Positions 34,291 through 43,398 of a DNA stretch of 64,000 nt are shown here, one piece after another. Within the stretch, counting starts at the first letter, position 1; the number at the start of each line of letters is the position of its first letter. Source of the DNA: Ferruginibacter lapsinanis (GTDB lineage Bacteria > Bacteroidota > Bacteroidia > Chitinophagales > Chitinophagaceae); contig NZ_CP086063.1 in assembly GCF_020783315.1 (NCBI RefSeq), forward strand, positions 2,716,501 to 2,780,500, given 5' to 3'. Both the position numbers and the translations under genes were made by a program. The notes below the pieces were generated by a model. That model did not search any database, was not told the origin of the DNA, and saw only the letters and a program-made list of their open reading frames with translations.

Positions 34291-35580
34291 ATGAAAAAAG
34301 TAGTTACATCTGTTTGGTTACTGATCGCAGTAATGCTTACATCCGAAATTCAAGCGCAAAATATAGCCATTAATGAAGATGGGGCAACGCCGGATGCAAG
34401 CTCTATATTAGACATGAAGAGTACAAACAAAGGTGTATTAACTCCCCGTATGACAACAACTCAGCAAAATGCTATTGCTTCTCCGGCAAAAGGCTTGTTG
34501 ATATATAATACTAATTACAATTTATTTATGGTGAATACAGGTACGCCTTCAAGTCCTACATGGACACCGGTAGGTGGTGCTGTTAATGGTATTAGTGGAG
34601 ATCAGACTTTCGCTACCGGTACAAGCGGATCTGACTTTAATATTTCTACTGCTGGTACTGTAAATACTTTTAATATACCTGATGCAGGCACAACCGCAAG
34701 GGGGTTAGTAACAACAGGCTCACAAACATTAGGAGGAAAGAAAACTTTTGCAGACACTTTAACTGCAAGCAGTGCCGTTGTATTAAGCACTTTATCAAGT
34801 GGTACAAGTAATGATAGTCTATTAACAATTGATGCAACAGGTGCAATCAAAAAAAGATCTGCGACTGATTTCTTAACCTATGCACCACCTTCATTAAGTT
34901 TTTCGCAAGATAACTTTGAAGATTTTGTGTTTGATGCGTATGCCGGTTCGGGTAGTAATGATAACCAATTTTCCTTCACTAAAGCAACACAAAATAGTGG
35001 TATAAATGATGTGGATGGCTCAGTTGATGTTACCGCAAATGATTATGCAGGTATGGATACCATGAGTACCGGTACTAACTCTGCAGGTAGAGCCGGTTTG
35101 GGTGCCTTTAACTTTATTAACAGACTAAAACTGGGAGGAAAACAGGTAATATACGAAGCAAGGGTAAAGATCACTGGATTAGGTGATGCTACTAATAATT
35201 TTAATGCTTATTTTGGATTAATGGATCTGGTAATGGCTTCAGGTTCTATAACAGCCGGAGATCCATCTAATGGGGTTTATTATAAATATAACTATGCATT
35301 GAATTCAGGCAAATGGACAGCCATATGTACTAAAACAGGTACCTCGAGTTCTTTAAATACAGGTATTACGATTGTAGCCAACACCTGGTATAAAATAAAA
35401 GCGGTGGTTAATGCAGCGGGTACTCAAGTTGATTTTTATATTGATGGTACTTTGATTGGATCTGTATCGGCTAATATTCCTACAGCTGCCATGAAGTTTG
35501 TTTTTAAAATTGAAAAAACAGCAGGAACAACTGCAAAAGCAATATATGTCGATTATCTTGGTTGGAAAATGATTCGTTAA
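34291..35580 (+). CDS. Secreted protein with tail-fibre-like N-domain and lectin-like C-domain
   Basis: A 429-residue exported protein starting at ATG 34291, which gives signal peptide MKKVVTSVWLLIAVMLTSEI; 12 more codons upstream are open from 34255. The N-domain IAINEDGATPDASSILDMKS, then GVLTPRMTTTQQNAI and GLLIYNT, is widespread in Bacteroidota surface and tail-fibre-like proteins. The C-terminal 200 residues form a beta-sandwich-type domain (EARVKITGLGDATNNFNAYF, then WYKIKAVVNAAGTQVDFYID), which suggests a concanavalin/LamG-like fold. It starts 49 bases after the preceding T9SS gene and ends at a strong terminator, so the two may share a message. Ligand unknown. Confidence 0.8.
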   Translation: MKKVVTSVWLLIAVMLTSEIQAQNIAINEDGATPDASSILDMKSTNKGVLTPRMTTTQQNAIASPAKGLLIYNTNYNLFMVNTGTPSSPTWTPVGGAVNGISGDQTFATGTSGSDFNISTAGTVNTFNIPDAGTTARGLVTTGSQTLGGKKTFADTLTASSAVVLSTLSSGTSNDSLLTIDATGAIKKRSATDFLTYAPPSLSFSQDNFEDFVFDAYAGSGSNDNQFSFTKATQNSGINDVDGSVDVTANDYAGMDTMSTGTNSAGRAGLGAFNFINRLKLGGKQVIYEARVKITGLGDATNNFNAYFGLMDLVMASGSITAGDPSNGVYYKYNYALNSGKWTAICTKTGTSSSLNTGITIVANTWYKIKAVVNAAGTQVDFYIDGTLIGSVSANIPTAAMKFVFKIEKTAGTTAKAIYVDYLGWKMIR

Positions 35581-35612
35581 AAATATTTGAACTAGGTTTT
35601 CAGGGTTTTACT

Positions 35613-35649
35613 GTCCCGATTACATTCCTTGTGTGGTCGGGACTTTTTT
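35613..35649 (+). terminator. Rho-independent terminator
   Basis: GTCCCGA (35613-35619) pairs with TCGGGAC (35637-35643), followed by T6. Confidence 0.9.
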
Positions 35650-35721
35650 ATGAGTGGTAGGGTATTGTTAAACATTTTAAAACAATTTTGTGATACCAAT
35701 TTAGGTTTCCGTTTAATATGG

Positions 35722-35729
35722 TACTTTTG
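35722..35729 (+). promoter_or_regulatory. -7 element for lepB
   Basis: TACTTTTG, 19 bases before the lepB ATG. Confidence 0.6.
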
Positions 35730-35748
35730 GCACAATTAAATTTTTATT

Positions 35749-37248
35749 ATGAGTATTGGCTGGATCATTTTTATAGTAGCAACAATAGGTTGGCACATCG
35801 GTTTGTATGGCATGTTTAAAAAAGCAGGAATAGAATCCTGGAAAGCATTGATCCCTTTTTATAATACCTGGTGCATCGTAGATAAGATCAAACTAAATAA
35901 GGTTTGGTTCTTCCTGCAGTTTGTTCCTATTGCAGGAGCATTCATTACTATATGGATCACCATAAAATTTGTAGAACATTTCGGCCGCTTTGGCTTTTGG
36001 CATCATGCCGCTACCGTTCTATTGCCGTTTATCTATTTCCCTTATTTAGGCTACAGCCAAAATGAAAAATTTGCCGGTGAGCTTGTTGTAAAAAATTACA
36101 AGAAATCAGGCGCAAGAGAATGGATAGATGCAGCAGCTTTTGCTATTGTAGCCGCAACACTTATCCGAACTTTTGTATTTGAAGCCTACACGATACCTAC
36201 ACCTTCAATGGAAAAATCTTTGTTGGTGAATGATTTTCTTTTTGTTAGTAAATCAACTTATGGTCCACGCATTCCTAATACACCATTGGCAATGCCTTTT
36301 GTACATCATACTTTACCAATTACCAATACTAAAGCTTACCTGGAATGGATCAAAATACCTTATACAAGGTGGTTTGCAAGTCCTGTAAAACGCAATGATG
36401 CTGTTGTATTTAATTTCCCTGCCAATGATACACTTATCAACGATGAAGAAAATTTTGGGTCTAAGATCACCTATTATCAGGCAGTAAGGTCATTGGGCAG
36501 AGATATGGTATGGCAGAATTACGGAGACCTCATCATTACACGTCCGGTTGATAAGCGTGAGAATTTCATTAAAAGATGTGTGGCTATAGCAGGAGATACC
36601 CTGCAAATAAAAAACACCACTCTATATATCAATAATGTGCCACAACCTTTCCCTGCGGAAAGTGAACATTATTATACTGTACAAACAAACGGTACGCCCT
36701 TGAACGAGGATGAATTGACTGAGATAGGCGTACATACCAATCCCGAATTGGGAGAGTTCCAGGTAATGAACAACAGTGTTTATAAAATAAACATGACGGC
36801 CGGAGAAAAAGCAAAAGTGGCTGCGTTAAAAAATGTGACAAAAGTAGAAGATTATATCAATGAGGTTTCTCCTGAACTATACCCTTACTACGATACTGCA
36901 GCACATTGGTCGGTAGATAATTTCGGGCCACTTTGGGTGCCTAAAAAAGGAGTATCGATACAATTAACCCCAGACAATATTGCCAGATACTCCCGTTGTA
37001 TAGTTACTTATGAAAATAATACATTGGAAACCAGTAATGGTAAAGTGTTGCTAAATGGTAAAGAAGCAACCAGTTATACGTTTAAAATGGACTATTACTG
37101 GTTGATGGGGGATAACAGGCATAATTCACTGGATAGTCGTTACTGGGGTTTTGTACCGGAAGATCATGTAGTGGGTAAAGCATCCCTGATATGGTTCAGT
37201 TGGGATAAAGGCCCAAGATGGAAGAGAATGTTCAGATGGATAAAATAA
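35749..37248 (+). CDS. lepB: Signal peptidase I, extended Bacteroidota form
   Basis: Removes signal peptides at the outer face of the inner membrane. The 499-residue protein is longer than typical LepB. An N-terminal part with about three hydrophobic segments (residues 3-18, 52-72, 88-101) precedes the S26 domain. Catalytic Ser153 is in TIPTPSMEKSLLVNDFLFV and the catalytic Lys275 in FIKRCVAIAGD. The MGDNRHNSLDSRYWGFVP signature follows. An insertion of about 120 residues lies between the Lys region and that signature. A terminator at 37293-37324 separates it from the next gene. Confidence 0.96.
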   Translation: MSIGWIIFIVATIGWHIGLYGMFKKAGIESWKALIPFYNTWCIVDKIKLNKVWFFLQFVPIAGAFITIWITIKFVEHFGRFGFWHHAATVLLPFIYFPYLGYSQNEKFAGELVVKNYKKSGAREWIDAAAFAIVAATLIRTFVFEAYTIPTPSMEKSLLVNDFLFVSKSTYGPRIPNTPLAMPFVHHTLPITNTKAYLEWIKIPYTRWFASPVKRNDAVVFNFPANDTLINDEENFGSKITYYQAVRSLGRDMVWQNYGDLIITRPVDKRENFIKRCVAIAGDTLQIKNTTLYINNVPQPFPAESEHYYTVQTNGTPLNEDELTEIGVHTNPELGEFQVMNNSVYKINMTAGEKAKVAALKNVTKVEDYINEVSPELYPYYDTAAHWSVDNFGPLWVPKKGVSIQLTPDNIARYSRCIVTYENNTLETSNGKVLLNGKEATSYTFKMDYYWLMGDNRHNSLDSRYWGFVPEDHVVGKASLIWFSWDKGPRWKRMFRWIK

Positions 37249-37292
37249 TTTGTCCTTTGTTTTATATTATGTAACTTTAAAATATGGATGTG

Positions 37293-37324
37293 TCCTCTCA
37301 ACAGCAATGTTGGGAGGATTTTTT
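37293..37324 (+). terminator. Rho-independent terminator of lepB
   Basis: TCCTCTCAACA and TGTTGGGAGGA form an 11-bp stem with a GCAA loop, followed by T6. It shows that the cdd gene starts after it, at 37342. Confidence 0.9.
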
Positions 37325-37341
37325 ATCTAAATAAAAATTGC

Positions 37342-37827
37342 ATGGAAAAAAAAGTATACCAATTTACATTCGAAACCTACCCATCAGTTACTGATCTGGC
37401 AGAAGGTGATGCAGCTTTGTTATTAAAAGCAAGGGAGATCACCAAACTGGCCTATGCGCCTTATTCCAATTTTCAGGTAAGCGCCGTGGCTAAATTAGCT
37501 AATGGAGAGATCGTAACCGGCACCAACCAGGAAAATGCTTCTTATCCGGTTGGTATTTGCGCCGAAAGAGCTTTGCTATCTGCATTGGGAACATTATTCC
37601 CTAATGTGGCCATCGACACAATGGCTATTGCATACCATAATTTAAATGGAGAAAGCAATAAACCTGTTTCGCCATGTGGTATGTGCAGACAAGCATTGGT
37701 TGAGTATGAAGGCAGAACCAAACACCCGATCAGGTTGATATTGAGTGGTATGGACGGAAATATATTTGTTGTAGAACAGGCCAATCAATTATTGCCTTTG
37801 TCTTTTGGTGGTGATGATCTAAAATAA
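37342..37827 (+). CDS. cdd: Cytidine deaminase
   Basis: Zinc enzyme that deaminates cytidine and deoxycytidine in pyrimidine salvage. The 161-residue protein, started at ATG 37342, has the zinc and catalytic motif CAE at 73-75 (VGICAERALLSAL) and PCGMC at 111-115. AYAPYSNFQVSAVA and TGTNQENASYPVG are the substrate-binding parts. An 18-codon upstream extension is open, but it falls on the lepB terminator. It ends convergently with ogt, overlapping by 9 bases. Confidence 0.95.
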   Translation: MEKKVYQFTFETYPSVTDLAEGDAALLLKAREITKLAYAPYSNFQVSAVAKLANGEIVTGTNQENASYPVGICAERALLSALGTLFPNVAIDTMAIAYHNLNGESNKPVSPCGMCRQALVEYEGRTKHPIRLILSGMDGNIFVVEQANQLLPLSFGGDDLK

Positions 37828-38331
37828 TTGTTGAACGCCGTTCTCAAATTTAGCTTCGTGTGCTAATAACCATTTCTTTCGCCACAGGTCACCGCCGTAG
37901 CCAATTAGGTCTCCGTTGCTGCCAATGACCCTATGACAAGGAACAACAATTGAAATACTGTTATTGCCGTTGGCTGTACCTACTGCTCTGATGGCTTTTG
38001 TATTACCAATGCGTTTGCTTAACTCAAGATAACTGATTGTCCGTCCGTAGGAAATATTGCATAACTCTTTCCAAACAGTTTGTTGAAAATCCGTACCTGT
38101 CTGGCTGAACGCCAAAGAAAAAACTTTTCGTTCTCCTGAAAAATATTCACCCAGTTGTTCCATGCAGATCTTAATTGCCGGAGATGCAGACTGATTCAAT
38201 TGAATAGCAGCCTCATCGAGCTTTGTACCTTTCCATGAATTAACAAAAAGAATGGCAGTAATAGTGTCGCCTTCCGATCTGATCTCAAGAATACCGATAG
38301 GAGATTGATAGTATGAAGTGCAGGTTTCCAT
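37819..38331 (-). CDS. ogt: Methylated-DNA-protein-cysteine methyltransferase
   Basis: Suicide repair protein for O6-methylguanine. The 170 residues contain acceptor Cys132 in IVVPCHRVIGSNGDLIGYGG, the helix RAVGTANGNN that contacts DNA, and the LLAHEAKFENG end. There is no Ada-type regulatory domain, so it is the stand-alone form. It faces the ArsR-type gene divergently and overlaps cdd tail to tail. Confidence 0.95.
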   Translation of the reverse strand: METCTSYYQSPIGILEIRSEGDTITAILFVNSWKGTKLDEAAIQLNQSASPAIKICMEQLGEYFSGERKVFSLAFSQTGTDFQQTVWKELCNISYGRTISYLELSKRIGNTKAIRAVGTANGNNSISIVVPCHRVIGSNGDLIGYGGDLWRKKWLLAHEAKFENGVQQLF

Positions 38332-38422
38332 GTATAAAAAAATAAATTTACTATATTAATTTTGACTGATTGAATAAAATACAATTTCTTTACAACTTTG
38401 AATGAATACAACAAAAGGTGAT

Positions 38423-38692
38423 ATGAAATTTATAGAGAAGGCAATGAGTGCGATAGCAGACCCATGTCGTTTATCTATCCTGCAGGAAGTTTACCTGAAA
38501 GGAGAGTTGTGCTGTGGTGATGTGCAAAGCCTTACCGGTTTATCTCAACCTACCTGTTCACATCACATTAAGTTGTTAGCAGAAAGTGCATTGATCGATT
38601 GCAATAAAAAAGGACGCAATCAGATCATTACGCTGAACAAAGAAAACTTTAAAAGAATTAATACCTTCCTGGGAAAATTCTGCGAAGCCTGA
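38423..38692 (+). CDS. ArsR-family transcriptional regulator
   Basis: A winged-helix regulator of 89 residues when started at ATG 38423. MSAIADPCRLSILQEVY begins the first helix, GDVQSLTGLSQPTCSHHIKL is the recognition helix, and NKKGRNQIITLNKENF is the wing. ELCCGDV sits where metal-sensing ArsR proteins have ELCVCDL, so the Cys pair may bind metal or sense redox, but the second Cys is displaced. CAACTTTG at 38393-38400 is a near-consensus -7 box, so the ATG at 38402 is probably too early. Confidence 0.85.
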   Translation: MKFIEKAMSAIADPCRLSILQEVYLKGELCCGDVQSLTGLSQPTCSHHIKLLAESALIDCNKKGRNQIITLNKENFKRINTFLGKFCEA

Positions 38693-38701
38693 TCCGGGCA
38701 A

Positions 38702-38995
38702 TTATATTTCCGTTACTTCAATAACCGCATCCATATTTAACCGGCCATAAATATGAGGAAAAAGCTCATTCACAGATGGGGCTAATTCATATTTCAGTAA
38801 AGCAGTAAGTTTGTTCTCATCAATGTGGAGGAGTAATAAATTTGTAGCTCCTTTATAATATCTTTCCAGCACACCTGCTAGCTGTTCTTTTTTACTGGTA
38901 TGAATAAATCCTTCAGTATGCAGGGAAGGAGCCTCGTAAAAGCCTGCTGCCAGCGCCTTTTGCCAATTTTCAGAAGTTACAACGTGGTAGATCAT
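38702..38995 (-). CDS. DUF952 family protein
   Basis: A 97-residue protein. MIYHVVTSENWQKALAAGFY, LHTEGFIHTSKKEQLAGVLE and NELFPHIYGRLNMDAVIEV are the three conserved blocks of the DUF952 family. The biochemical function is not established. The start overlaps the stop of the upstream transglutaminase-like gene by 4 bases, which suggests translational coupling. Confidence 0.88.
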   Translation of the reverse strand: MIYHVVTSENWQKALAAGFYEAPSLHTEGFIHTSKKEQLAGVLERYYKGATNLLLLHIDENKLTALLKYELAPSVNELFPHIYGRLNMDAVIEVTEI

Positions 38996-39861
38996 TCATC
39001 CAATAAAGTTACTAGTGATAATAATTCCTGCATTTTATACCGATTTCTGTCATCATCAAAACATTTACTCAATTCTTCTAACAGGAACTGAATAACCCGT
39101 TTGTTATCCATTGGTTTAAAGTAAGAGTTTGTAGGCGGAACAGAAATACGTTTAAAATAATTCTCTACATCTTTATGTGAATATATCTGACCATTTAACG
39201 GATCAATATAAAAAAGAATTTTTTCAGAATTATGCGCTACCGACTCGATCATCTCAAATTGCGGATCAAAATGTGCCAGGATAAATTGCCGGGGTAAATT
39301 AATTGCCTTTACAGGAATATCTAATATCTCACACAAGATCAGGTAAATGATACCGTTGCTGATGGCATTTCCTTTTTTTGTTTCCAGGGTTTTGTTGATC
39401 AAAAAATCTTCGGGATGTTCGTAGGCTATCTCTACACCTTGTTGTTTGTAGTAATTGTATAAAATGCTGGTAAAAACAGTGATCTGTTCCAATGGCGTAA
39501 GATAGCGGTTTAACTCAAGCCATATATTTCTCCGGAGTTTTTCAATTTCCTGCAGCACTTGTGTGGTCTGCATTTCAGGGTAATGATAACGGGCTATTAA
39601 TATAGCACCTTGCAGCAAACTGCCATCATTATTCTTCCAGTGGATAAAATCTTCTGTAAGATCTCTGAAATGAAGTTTATGGATCAAAGATTCAATTCTT
39701 TCCTGTATCTCTTCATTCGTTGTATTTTCCCAGAGGTCTTCCAGGTTAGGAATAATATCTTTTCCGAAGGAGATCAGTTTATCACTAACAGTACTGTACA
39801 CCTCCTCATCGGGATCATCTATCAAATGAAACAGGGCTGATATTTCTTTGTTTTCGATCAA
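38992..39861 (-). CDS. SirB1 / transglutaminase-like core protein
   Basis: A 289-residue protein of the SirB1 type. A HEAT-like N-terminal helical part (ENKEISALFHLIDDPDEEVY, then LISFGKDIIPNLEDLWEN) precedes the transglutaminase-like domain with ILIARYHYPEM, KKGNAISNGIIYLILCEILD and LPRQFILAHFD. The nucleophile Cys expected in this fold may have been replaced: GNAISNG stands where family members have a Gly-Asn-Ser or Cys stretch, so enzymatic activity is doubtful. It forms an operon with the DUF952 gene. Confidence 0.82.
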   Translation of the reverse strand: MIENKEISALFHLIDDPDEEVYSTVSDKLISFGKDIIPNLEDLWENTTNEEIQERIESLIHKLHFRDLTEDFIHWKNNDGSLLQGAILIARYHYPEMQTTQVLQEIEKLRRNIWLELNRYLTPLEQITVFTSILYNYYKQQGVEIAYEHPEDFLINKTLETKKGNAISNGIIYLILCEILDIPVKAINLPRQFILAHFDPQFEMIESVAHNSEKILFYIDPLNGQIYSHKDVENYFKRISVPPTNSYFKPMDNKRVIQFLLEELSKCFDDDRNRYKMQELLSLVTLLDE

Positions 39862-40004
39862 CAGATTTTATTTAAAAATGAAATTCGTTATTAGAAACCA
39901 CAAAAAGAAACAATAATTTTCCACTTATGTGATTAACTTCTGTAAGGGCTATGTGCTATCGTATCGGTAATACGTAATGTTTCAAATAAAAACTGTGATC
40001 AATT

Positions 40005-40547
40005 TTAATTAGGGAGCGTTCGGCCCTTCATCTTTCTTTGTTCAGTTTTATCTTTTTTCAACACACTTGTTTTTATCATGATACCGGCATCAGCACTTTC
40101 TGAAGCAATACGGTATTTTTTTCCTTCGTACTCAACAACTCCCATATCTTTTACCCAATCAGTGATCAGCAAACGATAAGGATCTTCCGGCTTGGCATTT
40201 TTTATCTTTCCAAAAGTTAAATATTTATTAGGCCCGTTCTCAAAAGAAATACCTACTATATTATTTTTTACAACAGTACACACTCCCGGCGTATTTTTCT
40301 TTAATATGATGATCTGCACATAGTGACCGTTCTCAATTTTTACTTTTCCTGAACTCACTTTTGTTTCACCCACATTCATTTCACGTTTTAAAATGATATC
40401 ACGATCGGCATAAAACTGAATTTTTTCCAGAGGTTGATGATTACTTTCTACAGCATTACGAATACCTGTGGTGAAGTACGTCTTTGAAGAACTGCAGGCA
40501 ATTACAAAAAAGGGAAGAAGCAACAGGCCGAAATATTTTTTTTTCAT
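40005..40547 (-). CDS. Lipoprotein of unknown function
   Basis: A 180-residue protein starting at ATG 40547 (40553 is also possible). The leader LLLLPFFVIACSSSK ends in a clear lipobox Cys. The mature part is beta-rich: PLEKIQFYADRDIILKREMN, KIENGHYVQIIILKKNTPG and MGVVEYEGKKYRIAS. I do not recognise the family. It has no obvious partner, lying between the SirB1-type gene and the next exported-protein gene on the same strand. Confidence 0.7.
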   Translation of the reverse strand: MKKKYFGLLLLPFFVIACSSSKTYFTTGIRNAVESNHQPLEKIQFYADRDIILKREMNVGETKVSSGKVKIENGHYVQIIILKKNTPGVCTVVKNNIVGISFENGPNKYLTFGKIKNAKPEDPYRLLITDWVKDMGVVEYEGKKYRIASESADAGIMIKTSVLKKDKTEQRKMKGRTLPN

Positions 40548-40618
40548 GTTCATGTATTGAATTTTTTCAGCTGTAAATATACAGTATGAACTTTCTCAAA
40601 AACAATACAAGCGTATTT

Positions 40619-41965
40619 TTATTTTTTTATCAACCAGTTCCATGAAAGATTATCTGTACCCAATATTGGAGGAATGATGTAGTGAACATAAAGGAAAGTA
40701 TCATCTGCAGTTACATAGCTTATGTTGGCAGCATCTGCACTGGTAGGGATCACAGTATAGTAAGAAGGTTTACTGCTTAAGCCGTGTGGAATGCTATATA
40801 ACAGGCTTATGCCATCTCCTGAAATTGTATAAGTACCCGGATTCAAAGGGACATCATCATTGGTCAGCTTTTTCCATTTTGTACCATCATATACTTTTAG
40901 TTGGTGATCGGATGAATCAAAACTCAGCTGTGCTCTTTCCGGCAATGCAACAGAATCGGTGGAAGGAATAACAGGAATAAAAAAACCGTTGTGAGATATC
41001 TTAGCTACAATATTTTCACTACCTCTTTCTCCGTATACATATTGAAATGAATTCTCTGTGGTTGGTAATCGAAAACGAAAATCTCCGTTAGATCCCCTGG
41101 TGAAACTTTCAACAGAAATTTCTCCGTATTTAACATTCCCTCCCAATGAAGTATTGTTTCTGGCAGTTGTTCTTACGCCTCCTCCGTCTACATCATCACC
41201 AACCCAATGAACAGCACCCCATCCATTTCCTTTCCCTTCTATATCCACATAATAATTTCCTTTGTGAATTGACCATTCTCCAACCCAGCATTCTACCACA
41301 CCATTAAATTCTATTGCAGTACCAAATTCATATGGCAGTATCATAAAATCTCTGCCCGTACTTACATGATGGTTTGTTTGAAAGCCTGCTACTGTATTCG
41401 GGTGTCTTAATCTGAATACAGGTAATCCTTTTCCCTCTGCCCATGTCATAGGAGTAATGGTATAGGGAGAAATACTATCGTCTGGTTCAGTGATACTTCT
41501 TACCCTGCTTCTTATTTCAATAAATGAGTTATTATTTCCGGGAACATATACGGCAGAATCAAAACGGCCAATGCCATTTACCCTTAATGCCGAAGTACTG
41601 TCAACAGTTGCATTATTTACAAACAATGGGGTAGTAGTGGCAATTTTTCCATCACCGGCAATGGTCAATCGTTGTGTAGAGTTAGTATAAAACGACCAGA
41701 AAGAAGTATCGGATAAAAAGAAACGGGTAGATATACCTTTATTAGTAGTGCGATTCACCGGTTCTATTAATGTAATGCTGTCTGTGGAAGTAAGCGGGGT
41801 GATCTCTAGTGCATCAGCTCCGTTTGCGATCATTACTTTGGCATCGGGGATCGGGTCAATAGTAGTGTCAATATAGTTGGCGTCAAAAGCTAGTAATGTA
41901 GTTGAAAAGAAAGAAGAAAGGCAAATAAAGATCAGTGCCGATAGATACGGTAAACTTATTCTCAT
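40619..41965 (-). CDS. Exported protein of unknown function
   Basis: A 448-residue protein with signal peptide LIFICLSSFFSTTLLAFDAN. The body is beta-rich, with RLTIAGDGKIATTTPLFVN and ALRVNGIGRFDSAVYVPGN. This pattern is common in tail-fibre-like surface proteins of the phylum. A central part has many Trp and Gly (ECWVGEWSIHKGNYYVDIEG, then GNGWGAVHWVGDD), and the end has KVYDGTKWKKLT. No sorting tail or catalytic motif is recognised. Confidence 0.7.
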   Translation of the reverse strand: MRISLPYLSALIFICLSSFFSTTLLAFDANYIDTTIDPIPDAKVMIANGADALEITPLTSTDSITLIEPVNRTTNKGISTRFFLSDTSFWSFYTNSTQRLTIAGDGKIATTTPLFVNNATVDSTSALRVNGIGRFDSAVYVPGNNNSFIEIRSRVRSITEPDDSISPYTITPMTWAEGKGLPVFRLRHPNTVAGFQTNHHVSTGRDFMILPYEFGTAIEFNGVVECWVGEWSIHKGNYYVDIEGKGNGWGAVHWVGDDVDGGGVRTTARNNTSLGGNVKYGEISVESFTRGSNGDFRFRLPTTENSFQYVYGERGSENIVAKISHNGFFIPVIPSTDSVALPERAQLSFDSSDHQLKVYDGTKWKKLTNDDVPLNPGTYTISGDGISLLYSIPHGLSSKPSYYTVIPTSADAANISYVTADDTFLYVHYIIPPILGTDNLSWNWLIKK

Positions 41966-42163
41966 ATCAGTTGGTTGGTTAGGTAATGAATTGACTGAAA
42001 AATAAGTCTAAGGTTTAAAAAGGTAAATATTAATAATTACATCAATATTAGGAGCGAAAATAAAGAAAATATACAAGAGGGAAAAATAATACCGTTATCG
42101 AACGGTTAGTTGTGTACGAATAGTACACAATAAGTAGTATACAGCGTTGAGAAAAGATAATTA

Positions 42164-42376
42164 CTATATGTTTTCGCTAATTGGTTCACCTAAGTACAAT
42201 GAATCGGTTTCTTCACTGTATTTTACCTGTCTTACAATATTGCCTTCCTTTACATAAAACTTTTCATTCTCTTCTTTATCATTTTTTATTTCATTGATCA
42301 ACCCGATCAATGCATCTACACCTTCCGGTGTATGCAGATCTTGAAATGCTGCTGTTGTAAAATAGATGTTTGACAT
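42164..42376 (-). CDS. Small hypothetical protein
   Basis: A 70-residue acidic protein (NEIKNDKEENEKFYVKEGNI). It stands alone in a 580-bp gap with no overlapping gene on the other strand. There is no recognisable domain and no signal sequence. The even, charged composition supports a real gene, but independent evidence is lacking. Confidence 0.5.
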   Translation of the reverse strand: MSNIYFTTAAFQDLHTPEGVDALIGLINEIKNDKEENEKFYVKEGNIVRQVKYSEETDSLYLGEPISENI

Positions 42377-42543
42377 AATGGTAATATATTGACGGGTGTT
42401 AATGTAATTTACTAAAATTTATAAGGTTTTCCTATCTTTTTCCCGGGATTAAAATATGTAGAAGATATTATCACAATTCCTTAATACTTAGGTAATACTA
42501 TGGTAATACAGGTTTAGTTCTTTTGCTAAACCATCATTCCATT

Positions 42544-43398
42544 ATGGAAAAACGTACTGTAGAAATTGCTGTCATCAGCGATTTACATCTGGGCACATAC
42601 GGATGCCATGCAGAAGAAATTCTAAATTATTTGCAAAGTATTGCTCCGCAGATATTAATTCTAAACGGCGACATTATTGACGGCTGGCAATTCAGCAAAA
42701 GATACTTTCCTGTTAGTCATATGCAGGTAATAAAAGAAATAATGACCCTCATGAACAATGGAACCAGGATAGTGTACATCACTGGCAATCATGATGAGAT
42801 GTTGCGTCGTTACTGCGATCTGCAGATCGGAAATTTTCAACTCACAGATAAATTCGTCATTGAAATAAACGGAAAGAAAGCCTGGTTCTTTCATGGTGAT
42901 GTATTTGATGCTACCACAAAAGGAAGTGCTAAAATAATTGCAAAACTTGGCGGACATGGTTATGATCTGCTGATACTGTTAAACCGTTTCATCAATGCTA
43001 TTTTAAAAATATTCGGCAGAGAGAAAATGAGCTTAAGTAAAAAAGTAAAAGATAGTGTAAAGAAAGCCGTTTCATGGATAGCAGATTTTGAACAAACGGC
43101 TGCAGAACTGGCCATTGCTAAAAAATATGATTATGTGGTATGCGGTCATATCCATCAGCCACAGAAAAGAGTGATAGAAACAAAGGAAGGAAATGTTATA
43201 TATCTCAATAGCGGAGATTGGGTTGAAAACCTGACAGCACTTGAATACAATAACGATGAGTGGGAGATATATCAGTATGATGAAAAACAATTTTTAAAAG
43301 ATCATGTACGTATTGTAACAAGAGATAAAAAGTTGCCCGGATTGAATGTAGAAACCAACGAAATATCCTTATTCATTGACACATTAATTTCTCAATAA
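42544..43398 (+). CDS. Metallophosphoesterase, LpxH-like
   Basis: A calcineurin-type phosphoesterase of 284 residues, started at ATG 42544; an ATG at 42523 is also in frame. The metal-binding motifs are SDLHLGTYG, LNGDIIDGW, TGNHDE, WFFHGDVFD and VCGHIHQP. The order and spacing resemble UDP-2,3-diacylglucosamine hydrolase (LpxH), but the protein is longer and belongs to the LpxH-like group whose substrates vary. The next gene starts inside its stop codon (TAATG), so it heads a three-gene operon with a glycosyltransferase and a beta-glucosidase. Confidence 0.88.
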   Translation: MEKRTVEIAVISDLHLGTYGCHAEEILNYLQSIAPQILILNGDIIDGWQFSKRYFPVSHMQVIKEIMTLMNNGTRIVYITGNHDEMLRRYCDLQIGNFQLTDKFVIEINGKKAWFFHGDVFDATTKGSAKIIAKLGGHGYDLLILLNRFINAILKIFGREKMSLSKKVKDSVKKAVSWIADFEQTAAELAIAKKYDYVVCGHIHQPQKRVIETKEGNVIYLNSGDWVENLTALEYNNDEWEIYQYDEKQFLKDHVRIVTRDKKLPGLNVETNEISLFIDTLISQ